In this document: positions 25,802 to 38,797 of the stretch, piece after piece
Position numbering within the stretch: position 1 is the stretch's first letter
Layout: each line of letters starts with the position of its first letter
DNA from: Rallus limicola
Lineage: Eukaryota; Chordata; Aves; Gruiformes; Rallidae
NCBI GenBank assembly: GCA_022605955.1
Contig: JAKCOZ010000012.1
Coordinates: 24,364,015-24,428,014, forward strand
Direction of reading: 5' to 3'
Length of the DNA: 64,000 nt
Made by a program: the position numbers and the translations under genes
Notes under the pieces: generated by a model
The model's input: the letters and a program-made list of their open reading frames with translations, nothing else
Databases searched by the model: none
Told to the model about the DNA's origin: nothing

Positions 25802-27178
25802 GGGAGTAGAGTTGGAATCTGTAAGCCCCCCGCCAGTTAGTCTGGGTGTCTGGAGATAGCAGCCCTGGAGCTATTAGCTTAGCCTGCGAGTGAGTTTGCT
25901 GCAGGGTAGTGTTTTAGCAGCTCTTTCCCTGCATGAAGAGTTTATAGTGCTGTTGGGCTCAAGTCGCTTTGGGCTGCAGGTGCACTTCCACCCTTAGGCA
26001 ATCTAGTTTGTTGTTCAACTTTTCTGCTGAAAGGTATTTGGAGGACTGTCTCTTTTTGCCAGTGTAGCTGTGGAGGGTGGAATGGTCACCAGAAGTAGAC
26101 AGGTGTTTTGTGAGGTGTCTGTGGCTCTTGGGAAAGGTTGGTGCTAGCATGTGGTGTGGGCTGTGTTAATGGGTTATGGTTTTGCACTGAACAGGGAATG
26201 TAGTTTTGCTCATATAGGGTGATACAAAAGCTTCCACAATAGCTTGCCCATGACTTTTTAGAGCTGACAATGTGGAAGGTTTTATCTGCTTTTGGGTGTG
26301 GTCTAACTTGGCAGCTCTGTTGATATAGTTTAACAGTTGGTCTTACTTTGGTTAGGTCTTTGAAAGCAGCAGAACAGATCTTTCTGGCTCAGATGTCTGT
26401 ACCAACAACCCAGGATCACTCTCTTAAATGTCCATAGGCATGGCTACGTATCATTGACAGCCCTGTGATTTAACTGATTACCTAGATTTAGCTTGGCTCA
26501 AAATGTTCTTGAAGAACTGCTGGCTGCTTTCTTACTTTGCTTTCAAGCAGAGCATATTTGTTTCAGGTTGGGTTTTTTTTTCAGGTTTGGAGCTCTGCTG
26601 TTGAAACCTGTTAGAAGTACCCAAGGCAGCAAATTCAGCAGTGCTCAGGTGCTTCCATTCAAGCTGCATTCTCTGTGTTGTAACATCCCTTGTCCTCAAG
26701 TGTTGGGAATCGGAGAGGTTCACCTGGTGACGAGTTGAACTGTCTTACAGCTGGTGTTTGGGTAGGAACAAAACCACACATTGTCTTTAATTTTTGGAAA
26801 AAAAAATGTTTATTCATCTATGCAGGCACGAAAGCATCATGTTTTATCTGTAAGCAGTGTCTGTTATCTGTAGATGCTGTGGTTTTCTCTCGCCTCAGAA
26901 AAGTATCATAGCTTGTGCTACAGCAGCCTGTGCTTTTGTTTTTCTGACACTTCCAGTTTATCAGCCAAAAAAATGATTAGTATGCATAATCTAATGGATC
27001 ACATCAAGGCCAAACACAACATTATCCAAACTCACATTGTATCCTATGTAGCTCTCCCTCACTGCTGTTAAAAGGAGAGGTAGTACTTCCCTTGTCTCAG
27101 GGATTGAGGGGAGCAGAGCCTGTCACCTTGGCACCTGTGTCCTGCTGTGCATTCCCAAGTATACTAATCTCTGCATTT

Positions 27179-27208
27179 AGCTCTTTCATATACATTTATG
27201 AAAGAGCT
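27179..27208. repeat. Perfect hairpin, 12-bp arms, 6-nt loop
   Basis: The arm agctctttcata (27179-27190) and its exact complement tatgaaagagct (27197-27208) flank the loop tacatt. Beyond the perfect arms, 'atct' plus 'tgca' type matches allow weak extension on both sides with bulges. A stem near 20 bp is shorter than a usual microRNA precursor, so no RNA gene is called. Confidence 0.85.
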
Positions 27209-28495
27209 TTGCACAGATGGGTAAGAGTTTTTATCCACATTTCTTGGTGGTTTAGTGTAGTTACACTGGGAGGAGTAATTATTTCTATCAGTAAGATTGT
27301 GACAGCCACCACATATTATGGAAATTTTCTTCATTGAAACTTTAATTTTTCCCCCCATTTGTTTGATTCTCATAGCAACACAAAGAATAGTTTAGAAATA
27401 TAATTGCAATCTCGAGAAGAAATATAACCAGGCTGACTGCGAAGCTGAATCACATTAGAGCACAGGGAATAGAGCCACCTATAAAAGAAAATGAGCAGAA
27501 AGAAAATCACAGCTTGAGCAGTTGTCATTTGTCAGGAAAGGGGAATCTGTGCTGAACCACCAACGACCGGCCACCCAGGAGAAAAGTTGTTTTGACAGTG
27601 ATGGCTTGTAGCCTGCCAGTGCTGGAAAACTCAGGAGCAACGATTGCTTCATTACTGAGCACACGGGGTATAGTTACACAGCTTAACTGCATTTGTCTAG
27701 CACATTTTATCTGGTGTGGGATTGGGCGAACCAGGTGTGCAGAGCGCTGATACAGGTCAGCTCTCTGTTCAGACCTTGAGCTATCAGCATAACCTTTCCT
27801 AAACTCAAGGGTTCAACTTGTAGAACATCTGTCCTCTGCTGCCAAACAATAAACCTGGCTGCTTATAAGGCCTTTCAAACGAAGTATCGATTCAGTTATA
27901 AGGTTCTTGAGAAAATCTTTGTGAAAGTTCAAGTTACTTTATTTATGAATGCATTAATTCATGACACAAACCTTTTAATGCCTCATCCTTCCTCAACATT
28001 GCACTCACTGAGTGGCAATTATGTATATTACACTTCCAGGTATTTTTATATTCTCCTCTTTTGGCTTTGCATACGTGCTATCTGTAGCAACATACAAAAA
28101 CTGCTTGCAGGAAGTATTAATAGTATTTTGCATTTCAGTATCTTGTAATAATAGACTGTTCTAAACTTTTCTTAGTTGAACCTTATAAAAGTCTTCTGAG
28201 AAATCCTAATTAACATTTTACTGGATTAAGACACACACATAAGCTGGAGGAGGAGAGGTTTGATGGGTTGAGCACAGAGGGCCTGCGAGACCACGTTCTT
28301 AGCCAAGGGCTTCCTCTGAGGCTGACCTCTGCAGTAGACTGTTGGCAGGAGCTTGGGCAAGGTTGGGTTACATTTCTTTAGTAAAGTTTTTGGACTTGCT
28401 CTGAAGGTGAGTGAAATGGAGATTCCTGAACCCTTTTGTCCATTTTAAAATGCTTTCTTTTGCCCCCAAGGTAAAATAAACCAGAACAACTTGTG

Positions 28496-29017
28496 CTGGT
28501 GTGGCCTCACCTAGAGCACTGTGTGCAGTTTTGGGCACCACAGTACAAGAGGGACGTGGAAATGTTAGAGAGTGTGCAGAGGAGGGCAGCAGGGATGAAG
28601 AAGGGTCTGGAGGGGAAGTCTTACGAAGAGAGGCTGTAGTCCCTTGGGTTGTTCAGCCAGCAGAAAAGGAGACTGAGGGGAGACTTCGTGGCTGTTTGTG
28701 GTTTCCTGACAATGGGGGAGCAAAGTGGGACAGGTGCTGATTTCTCTTTGGTGACCAGAGATAGTACCCAAGATAATGGCATGAATCTGCGACAGGAAAA
28801 ATTTAGGTTGGATTTTAGGAAGAGGTTCTGTACTGAGAGGGGAGCCAAGCACTGGAATGGGCTCCCCAGGAAAGTGGTCACAGCCCCAGGCTGGGATGAG
28901 GTCAAGAAGCATCTGGACGATGTTCTCATTCCCATGCTCTGACTTGGCTGGCCCTGTGTGGAGCCAGGAGTCTGGATGATCCTTATGGGTCCCTTCCAAC
29001 TCAGGAAGTTCTGTGAC
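28496..29017 (+). mobile_element. CR1 LINE fragment with ORF2 tail and 3' end
   Basis: A plus-strand CR1 copy of about 520 bp, the longest here. It starts inside ORF2 ('gtggcctcacctagagcact'), runs through the end of that frame at 28942, then through the untranslated tail ('gtctggatgatccttatggg', 'tcccttccaactcaggaagt', 'tctgtgac'). The tail differs clearly from those at 48436 and 60118, so it probably belongs to another CR1 subfamily. The minus-strand open frames at 28565-28999 and 28621-29025 are antisense to it. Confidence 0.92.
28499..28942 (+). pseudogene. CR1 ORF2 C-terminal remnant with one in-frame stop
   Basis: Reading from 28499 gives VWPHLEHCVQFWAPQYKRD, then MLESVQRRAAGMKKGLEGK and SYEERL, the known CR1 ORF2 C-terminal pattern. 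A TAG at 28637-28639 interrupts it, after which the same frame continues with LGLFSQQKRRLRGDF and ends with KHWNGLPRKVV and a TGA at 28940-28942. No frameshift is visible over about 148 codons, only this one stop. Endonuclease and reverse transcriptase are absent because of 5' truncation. It is a dead copy. Confidence 0.85.
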
Positions 29018-29687
29018 AAGCTCACTTTTGATTCCTGTTCTTCACATAAGCTTTATAAACCTAAAACTTTGATATTGGCTAACTTTCATTTGCCCCACAA
29101 TTCATGTCAGCATCTCTTATCTCTGCACTGTAAAGAAATCTAAAAGTAATATAAGGAAATTTTTAAAATAGATAAATGTAAACCTGCAACAATATGGAAT
29201 AGAAAATATGTATGCATTCAGATGCCAGTATTGTTTCATTATGAAAATATTAGTCTAAGACACCCCCAAAATAAATGTAGATCATCTTAACTGCAATTGA
29301 GAGCATTATATTTAAAAACAAAGCATATTTTAGATTAGAAACAGGGAATTGTAACCTTCTGGCATCTGAGACTGGGATAATTATCTTTTATTAGTATTTA
29401 ATTGTAATGTGTGAGCATAGAGATATTACCTAGAACTAATTACTAGGTATGATTTGTTGAGATGTATAACTTGTTGAACATTTTTATATCTAAAAACTCA
29501 AAATACTTGGCTTATCTATGAAAACATGCATTTGCCTATGGAGTAGAATTGAAATCTTTACTTCTTAATTTTCTTAAGTACTAGTTCAGATGTTAATTAA
29601 ACATAGGTAGGTATTTTCTTAAAAAATCCTGAGTGCATCATCAAATCCTTGATGTGGAAAAGGCTACGCTGAAAAGGGTGGCCTCTC

Positions 29688-29702
29688 TGTGTGTGTGTGT
29701 GT
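29688..29702. repeat. Short TG microsatellite
   Basis: About seven TG units. Confidence 0.8.
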
Positions 29703-30787
29703 CCAAGGAAGGAATAGCAAGAAGATTCACAAATTAATATTGTAATCTTGATTTTACTGATTTTGATCATCCTGGAACCATTTAGGCTGTGAGATACAGC
29801 TGGTGAAGAATACTTTGCCTGTGTTAAAGTAAACTTAACCACTTTCTTTAAGATCTCTCTAGTGTCAAGATGGAAGGAATGAATTTTTCCCCCTCAACAT
29901 AGAGTAGATGTTTCAACCCTGGTAATTGATGGAGAACTTCATCGAAAGGGACAGTTCACGTGGTGCTGTCCCATGCTAATCCCAGCTGCTGCTATTTCTG
30001 CCCGTGCTGGTTCATCCTTGCTGTATTTGTGATTGCTACAGGGACGTTGTGTCTGTAAGCAGGAAAGGTGAGCAAATTTATTGTGAGAGGTAGGGAAGTG
30101 ATCGTGTAGCAGCTCATGGACTTGTGGATCGTGCTACGGGAGTTTGGGACTGTTGGGAAGAGATGTTAATACAGAGTTAAGCATACATGTTTTGTACCAC
30201 AAAAAGCAAGACCAGAGATGTAGGCTTTGTTAGGGAGAGGTAGTAAGTTTTTAATTAGAATGGCTGACATGATTGAGAAATTGATGAGCTTTGAGCTGCA
30301 TGTTCTTTTGCCTGGTCCTGAGAGCAGATCGGTTCTTTTCCTTTAATATAATTTTTAATAAAAGAAAAGATATTGCCTCTTCTGATCATTTAAAACATTT
30401 TTTTTTTTAAGCTCAAAATGATTTATTCTGTGAGACCTAAATGGGGAAAATAGGAAATTTATTTCTATATGTGAAGATAGAGCTCAATTTATTCAGAGTG
30501 AATTATAAGAATCTGAAATTCTGTACCTGATCTAAAATGATATATCCTACAGCTTGTCTAATTTGCAAACTGCACATAAACAGTTAAATTAATTGCAGAA
30601 TCGTGTAATTACTTTAGGAGTTGTCATATATCTCCATGAAGTGCTGAGGGAGGCCTTTAGACAAATTTGATGATAGTTCCTGTTATGATCATCTCGTGAT
30701 TATTATTTTGTAATTAAGATGTTTTATATTAAGAAATACTTAAAAATAAGGCTTTTCACCTGGAGACTAAGTGGGAAACATTTAAGA

Positions 30788-30807
30788 GCTCTTAACTGCT
30801 CTTAACT
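30788..30807. repeat. 10-bp tandem duplication, two copies
   Basis: The unit gctcttaact is present twice in direct succession. Confidence 0.8.
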
Positions 30808-32283
30808 GCAGTATGTGGAACTGAAGCTGAGCTTGACTGAACTGAGCTGACAGTAGTCAAGGAAAGTGGTGTCGTGCCCAGAACACCATGGTGTTGACCA
30901 AGATTTGAATTTCTGCAGCAGGTGGCAGGGAGGAAATGAGTTGCAAAGTAAATTTTGTAAACTGAGTTGAAAGACACCTTTAAAGATGCCTACTTGACAT
31001 TAAACCAAAGCAGCATTTTACTGTCAAGTCCTCTGAAAGAAAGTCTGCCTGAAAATCTATGGAAATTGGGAGGATATGACCAAAAAGAAAATGTATCGAT
31101 TTGAAATTGCAGTGTCAATGGCATTGATTTGCAGGATTCTTACACTGATAAAAGAAACAAATGAGAAGGAAAGATGAAAGATTACTTTTAAGAGCTAAGG
31201 TTTCTCATATTCAGTTGCAATCACTTGTGACAAAGAAATGGAAAGACTCATTTTCTGGAAGTTATTGTAGACAGAGATAAAATAGTGGAAAACGTGTGTT
31301 TGAACGAGGTATCAATGCTTTCACTGCTGGCACTTCTTTATTTCCTTCATTCATTACAGGCAAATAAGTTAGGAGCACAGGGAACTTGGAGCAGAGAGGA
31401 ATGGCACATCAATAACAAGGAGTGTTTATTGTTCAAATGGGTTAAGGCAAACCCCCCTGTTACTGGGTGTTTCATCGACAGAACTTGGTGAGTATCCTGC
31501 ATCACACAGTTTATATCTTAAACAGCAAGCAGAACTAATATGCTGCTATTCAGAAAGTAGAAAACTACCACTGTGCAAGAGTGCAAATACCTGCTATTGT
31601 GCTGATGGAGCTGTCAGGGGACTCTTGCTGCAAGAAATAGCTATGAGCTTGGTTCTGTGGAAATCGGTGAAGTTATGCTGACATAAGCTGGAGAAAAACA
31701 GTTGTGAATTTGGTCTTAGATATTTCATAGGAAATCTTAGGGGTTGTGAGAGAGGAGTGCTCTCAGGTAAGCATTTAATAGTATATACAGTGCCTTTTAA
31801 TATTGGTGTGACCACTCCTGAAAGTGTCATAAAAGTCATGCTAGAGAATTCTGCTTGTATCTGCTTTCTTATTTTTACCTCTTGAACATTTAATGGTTTC
31901 TTGTAAAACTGCTTAGGTTTGACAGCTGCTCTTACAGCAGAGTAAGTTTCAGTTGATGGTTGCTTAGGACTGAGAGGTTAAGACCTGTCAAGAAGTCATA
32001 TAGACTTGAATCTCTTTTGGGTAAAAAAGGTATTGTGTTTACGTACTCTTGTGCATCTGGCTAACCTGAGTACTGAGCAACCAAATAAATGGAAGATGAT
32101 ATTTTCTCCCCCAGCTTTTTGTTTGTTTGTGTTTTTTATCAGTTGAGGAAAAAAAATCCTTGTCAATTAGGATGCTATGAGATCTTTCTGCTAAGGACCT
32201 CAGTAATTGCGGTGAATTAGAAACCTTGATTAATAGGGCAAGGGATTTTCAGTATTTGGTTTTGGTTGGGTTTGTTGGAGATT

Positions 32284-32322
32284 TGGTTTTTTTGTTTGTT
32301 TGTTTTTTGGTTTGTTTGTTTC
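32284..32322. repeat. TTTG-rich simple repeat
   Basis: Imperfect TTTG/GTTT units interrupted by longer T runs, within a wider T/G-rich stretch from about 32240 to 32360. Confidence 0.8.
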
Positions 32323-35300
32323 ATTTGAATTGTTTCTGATTTTCTTTTTTTTTCCTTAAACCCTGTTGCCTTTGTCCTTTCATGAATTTACTCGTCACGC
32401 CCAAAATTCAGCATATTTAAAACCTCACCTTTTGAAATATGAGCATCATTAAAAGTCAATTTTAAAATTAAGGCAACCTCTTTTGAAAAATTTACCCTGG
32501 GACAAGCGTCAGGAAGAATTAAGCTTTGTAGGCAAAGTGTGCTGAGATGCACAATCATTTTGGGAAACACTTTCCTTTGGTAGCACAGAAAATGCAGACA
32601 CAGAGATAACAGTTGATTGCTTTTCACTGTGGAATAAAGTTTAGTTTTTCAAATTCCTTGGTAGTTGCTAGCTTCATTAAAGATTTTTAGTGAGCAAATG
32701 CAGCTAACAGCGCTATGATTCTTAGTTAAGTGGAGGTTATTAAAACAGTTGTCTTGAAGTTTTTGTAAAAAACAAAAGATGTAAATAATTGAGGTTTTAT
32801 ATAAGTTAGGAGTAGTAAGTGTAGGAAAATATTCTATCTTAATAATAGGCTTAACAAGGGAAGGCAATAAATCATTTCTAATTGCTAGTCTTGTCGATTA
32901 TATGTTTCCTCATTCTAATCTTCCAAATTGCATCCTAAGCTCAGACTTCTTTGTAAATGAGATTGCTTTTCTTCTCCTTCCGTTTCATAGGATGTGTCAC
33001 ATTGCAGAAAGACAGGCATGTCCATCAAAAGCACTTCCCTGCCTTTGGATCATGATCAACGTTTTGTCGAAAAAGATGGAGGACTTTCTGCAGCCATCTG
33101 GAATATTGCTGCTGGATGGGAGGCTTCAGTTCTTTTTTGGGGAAAAAAGTGGTTAAAATGGAGAGGTCAGTTTACCAAATGAAATGTTGATTACTTTTGT
33201 GTGCCTGTTAGCTTTAAAGTCTGACATTCAGTTTCCAGGTTTAAAAAAAGAGGATTATTGAAAAGTAAAACCTCTGAGGATGGTGTATTAAAAACTGAAG
33301 TAGAGTTGCTGAAAAGTGCATTTTCTTTCCAACATTTTAGGAGAGCCCCTAGTACCCAAAACTTTATAAATAATGGTAACTTTCTTTTCATAAAAAATAA
33401 TTTGGATCTTTTCTTTTTATCTAGCCCTAGGGACTAGTGAATAACTAGTTGAAGAGAGCTTCAGATCTCTGTCTTACTTCTTCCAGTGTGTGCTCCACAA
33501 TACTTACCTTGTGGGTCTATCTGAACGCACTGGGCAGGAGAGAGAATAATACTCAGTGATCCAACATGCTTGGAAACTCTATGCCTAAGAAGTAGGGCAC
33601 ATAGCCAAAATCTGTTGGTCTTATGATTCTGTGTCTTGTCTGCTATGCTATCACTGTGTTTAATCAGTGTACTAATAAAAAAAATGACAAACTACCCCCT
33701 AAAAGCTTGAAGGCAGTACTGTGCTTAGGAACAGTATTTCTGAGTCCCACTGCTTTCTTAGTGCTTCTCTGGGGGCTACAGATCATGTACATATGCCCAG
33801 GAATTTCCATAAAAGCACCCTTTGGTTTTAAGTGTGTGCCATGTGTTGGCTTTATACTTCTCCAAGTTGCTCACTGCTAAGTTGGCAGAAGGTTTGGCCC
33901 TGTAGTATGTATAATTACAAGGAATAAAAGCTCTCTTTTTGCAGCCCTGCCCCCCTGTAGGCACACACTTGCTGGCATAAGTGGTCTCAATGAAGTCATT
34001 ATTTTTTTTAATTGTTTAGAGTGATTTTAGCTCTAGTGAGAGCAAGGTGACAGCAGTTAGTAAGAGAGTTTTCTGCCCGCAGTCATGGGCTGGCGGTGAG
34101 GACTCGAGCTGCCCATCGCTGTGTGTGGGAGTGAGGGGCTGTGGCTCTCTCCCAGACCTTGTCAGTCCTGAGAAGAGTTGTAGGACTGTGGACACCTGGT
34201 CCTTAGGATCTGCGCTTGGACCACGAGCTGGTTTCACATGAGTCATTGTGCAGCCATCAGAGTGGTAATGACTTCTGGCGTTAATTATGTGTTTTAAAAT
34301 CGCGGGGTTGTTCTCTGCAGCTGTTAGCACTTGCTATCTTTTGACAGTTTAGGTTTTAGACAATCCGTTGGTAGTCTGTCCTCACAAGATGAGGACCTCT
34401 CCGATGTCTGCAGGAAGCTGCCGTGGGCAGTTCTTCTGACTAAATAACTCAAGCTGAGCGTGAGGAGAACTGAATCGCTGTCACTTTTGCACTGAGTTTA
34501 AATTTTTAATTTTCTCCCTCTGCTATTGTTCATGAAGTTCACGTACCTTTGTGCAGCTCCAGAAAATGAGCCTGGAAAACCCATCACAGCTGCACTATAG
34601 TCCCCTGTAGCTGTACTCTGTTTATGGGAACCCAACAGACTTCTGCTACAGTACCGTGCCATCCTTTAAAAAGATGATTCTTTTGGGGTTAATGTGGTGG
34701 CCAGGCTCTAGTGCGTTGTGCATCTCTATGGGTATTAGGGATGAAGTTTGGTGGTTGGTCTCTGTTCCTTTCAGCTGGCAAGAGATGGAAGCACTGGAGA
34801 GGCAGCACACCAGACGCCGCGGGAAAGAGCAACTTGCTCGCAGTTGATGATACCTCTGGCCAGCACCCAGGTCGGTGATGATGAGCTCTGCAAGAGCTGT
34901 CTCCAGCCCACCCCAGCTGTGGAGATGGCTGTTATGTCCAGCCTTAAGGGAAGGAAAATGTAAAGAGTGGAAAATTAGAATGTCATGGAGGATAATTGGT
35001 CCTGAACTAGTTTTAATTTAATTTTTTTTAATTAAGGGTAGCGCAAGAAGGCGGCGGTAAGCAAATAACAATGGCTCATGAATGGCAGCTGATTTAGGGA
35101 AATATGCTTTGCAAACAATGAAATTATAGGTAGAATAGACATAGATTTATTTATTTTTGTGCAGTGGATTGAGTCTATCTGTGGTGTACTGTCTTAATAA
35201 ATACAGAAATCAATGATGTGGGAGGGTATTTTATTAATTTTGCCTAATTTATATTTTTAAATCACAAATGGGATCAGGTTTCTGGGGAAAAAAGATGTTG

Positions 35301-38300
35301 AGAAGGTTCTTATAAAGAGGTTTAATGGAGCTAGAGCTATGATAGGAGAAGCTGGGAGCCATAGCATATGGTGCGTAAGCATAATCAGAAGCATTTGAAG
35401 GATTTGAAAAGCTTTTTAAAAAGCTCTTTCCTTTTCATATTTAAGAGATCTGTTACACACATCTTCAGCCCTGACTTTGTTCATATAACTGGTCTAATGC
35501 AGCCCGTAATAGTGCTGAAAGAATTTGCAGCAGCATTGCTAAACCGTTTTGTCATTGATACGATGCGAGGCTCCAGCCATGCCAATAAACCCCCAAATAA
35601 TCACTTGAAATATTTGCCATTTGCTATCCAAGCTACCATGACTAAATGTCTCTTTACAGCCTAGTGTAAATACCAGTGATAAAGCCTATGGTATGGCAGG
35701 TATAGATGGTATGAGGATACTGAGGATTTATCATTGTCTCCCTAGTCAAGACACTGTTCTGGGAGATTTTTTAGCCTTTGGATTCGATGAGATATTATGG
35801 AGTTGCATCAGTTACCCAGGAATAACCTGAAGCAGTGACTGTTTGTTTTAGACATCTAACCAGTTATGCTAAGCCTTGCTATCTTGTCACCCAAACCTGT
35901 GTTTTAAAGAGCATCTGTGTGTTACATTTGGGCTTTCTTAAGAACTTGGGCCCACAAACAATTTACCATGAAGTTAGGAAAGGTGAAAATTCATGGATCA
36001 ACTCCATCAGTTGGTTTTATTAATAGCCTCTGGGCAGAATATTACCCCTTGTAGCGTAGGGGCAGTAAGCTACAATTATTGTACTGAGACTGTATGTAAG
36101 GGCATGAGATTAGTTAAGTGGAATAGGTGGGATTAGTTGTCCCTGTGACTTACTTTCTGGGAGCCCTGCTGTTTGCTTGTTCCTGGTGGAGGTTTCACTT
36201 CCACAAAATTTTGGGAGTGTCTGAAGTGACACACATGTCACATGGACAGCAATCCAGAGGTAAGTAATAATTTCTCCTAGACAGAGAATCACACAGTAAC
36301 ACAGAGTAGGTGTTCAAAGTAGATAGGTACCTTTGGACAGCCCTTCTAGTGACTATGTAAAGTTGCATTTCTTCAACACATGGGAGTGTTTGTGATGGGA
36401 GTTCATGGGTTTTTTTGGGAGCAGAGGAAGAAATAGGTTGTGAAGTCAGTGGTCCTGACACGTTTTACACTGAAGATGTTGTTGGACCTGCAGTGCTATG
36501 GTCGTGCTGTTTTTCTACCAGAAGAAATCTTGAGGCAAACTGTGTTGGAAGTGACTTCTGAAGGTAAGCCAGAGACTCTTTCCTCTGAACACATGCAAAA
36601 CTTCCTGAGAGCGGCTGTACAACAATGTAAAGCAATGCAGCTCATTTTACTAACTTTTTTTTGACTGAGCAGCTGGAGTTTTCCTGAGTTATCTTGTTCC
36701 CCTGTGCACAGTCTTGGAAAGGTGTAGCGATTTGTATGCTCCTGTCTGTGCTACGAAGCTCCAGGCAAAATGCCTCCAGTGCTCCCCAGGGACACTGACA
36801 CTCCATGTGCTGCCCTAAAGGCCCATAAATTATTTGCTCACCTATTTTGAATATTCACAGCTTCAGCAAATGGGACTCTCTACAAAGCTGATGACATTGA
36901 GGTATGTGGTGTAGCCTAATAGTTTCATTCTTTGATTGTCTCAACAGTTTGAATTGTCTTTACTTAACTGTCCTTTAAAAGCTGTCTTGGTGTGGGAAGG
37001 TGAGAAGCAGCATCCTCACAGAAACGTGTCAGTAAAACTCACACTAAAAGACTAATCACAGCACAATTTGAGAAATTCAAAATGGGCTTTGGGGAAAGGT
37101 TCTTCTCCTTTTTTAATCAGGGCATGTTCTGGGCTAGGACTTGCAAGTCTGAAAACAAATTAAGCAAATCACAGGAGTGAAAGTACAGTGTAAGATTGCT
37201 GTCAGCACAAACTACAGGTTATTCCCATAAATCTCAAGGACTCCTTTTAGTGCTCAGTTTAAAGAAAAAAATGTTGTAATGAGAATATAATGACTAAGGT
37301 ATCAGCTTCATAATGATACATGACTTTTTTGTTTCAAATGGTATTTAGTACTGATCAGAATAACACAGATAGAACTCAACATAATAACTAGATCTCTTCT
37401 CTTTAGTGTCCCAGACTCTTACATTTGGCAGAACAATTTCACCACAAATGGTATTTTAACTCAGGCTGATTCACATTTTAATTGAAGTCTAAATTTTCTA
37501 ACTAAGCTATCATTATAGAAAGTTCACTGAAGTGCATTTCCATTATGTGAATTGTGGCATTCTGGGGGTGCCTAGCTCAATGGAGAATGATAAAATTAAT
37601 GTCAAAACTCTTGTTTTAGTGTCTTGAAGAGGGGGAAAGAGTTGGAAATAAAGCAAAATTGACATGGCTTAAATAATGTAAAAATATCACAGAAAAATGA
37701 GGGGACCTTTCTGGAGACTTTTGTTTGTCTTTTATGTATGTCTGGATGGAGAAGCAGAACTGTTAGGAAAGCAGGGCAAGTTGGCACAACTGGCTTTTGT
37801 AACAGAGGCTACAGAGGATTTAAGATCTCTGAGCTGTCAACTATATGATGGAATTTTTGGAAGGTATCCAGTTATTATTTCCCTAAATTAATCCTAAAGA
37901 CTTCATCTACTATTGGAGAATATTTTCTGGTGTGTCCACATGTGTTTCATTTATGACTAAGTTTTGATTGATCATTAACAACAAACTGTGTCCACAAAGG
38001 TGTCTCCTTAGTAGCCTGGATACTTGACTTGAAGTAATACACAGTTGAAAAGTATCCTAGGAATGGACAGAGACAAGCTGTTCTTTGCTTTTCTTTCCCT
38101 TTTAATGCCTTCATTTCACGCCTGCCCTTTTATGTATTTTCTGCTCAGTGTTATACTTTTAATGGGTATAAAGTTGTAGATCTCAAACAGACATTTCCTC
38201 AGCTAGATGGTGTTACTTTCTCAACTTCACACTATTTCTACTGATCTCTTCTTCAAGAGAAAAAATGGAAACACCATTTGATATTGCATTTGAGCTGAGA

Positions 38301-38748
38301 CTTTGACCCAGAGCTCAGGAGAAGCAAGGGCTCTTATCTGCCTGAGTAAAGAGCTGATATCATCAGAGAGTGAAAAAGATTTACTCTTGTTACCTTTCAT
38401 TCTTTCCTTCTTTTCTTTTATCTATGTTTAAGTCTGTATCATTAATGTGGTAGAGAAGTTTCTATAATCTCCACCATTTTTTTCTCATGGGGAGAATGCA
38501 GGGTAGCTTTAAAAATTGTAGACTGATATACTACAAGGCATTATAGTATCCAGGGGCAGGCACGCGGTGCTGGTACAGAGGTGATGTTTCCATATCTCTA
38601 CAGGTTGAACACTAGGTAGTTCTGCAAACACTTAACTGATGCTCTAACTGCTTGAAAAAGTGGTGATGGATTTATTACAACTTGTCACAGGTAACATGGC
38701 AGTTGTGTAACGCTGGCGTGCTGTCTTGTTTAAGGTGTGTACTCAGTA

Positions 38749-38797
38749 TCTGGTAATCCATTCATTATGTAGTAATCTCATTATCTAGTAATCCATT
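38749..38797. repeat. Imperfect tandem repeats of a TAATC motif
   Basis: Three related blocks, tctggtaatccattcattat, then tagtaatctcattat, then ctagtaatccattc, lie back to back. They look like a decayed short tandem duplication. Confidence 0.65.

Larger units (their letters stand above)
21027..28495. other. Non-coding interval, mostly single-copy
   Basis: About 7.5 kb without a supported gene. Minor structures: a two-copy 14-bp tandem repeat at 25015-25042, an AAAT tract at 25787-25801 and a perfect hairpin at 27179-27208. The stretch 28235-28380 is less AT-rich and contains a GGAGGAGAGG motif, but matches no family I recognise. Frames such as 23454-23801 on the minus strand have no recognisable domain. 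Confidence 0.68.

Noticed and set aside
28565..29025. Two overlapping open frames of 144 and 134 codons on the minus strand
   Set aside because: Both are antisense to the CR1 copy at 28496-29017, whose sense strand gives the recognisable ORF2 tail.
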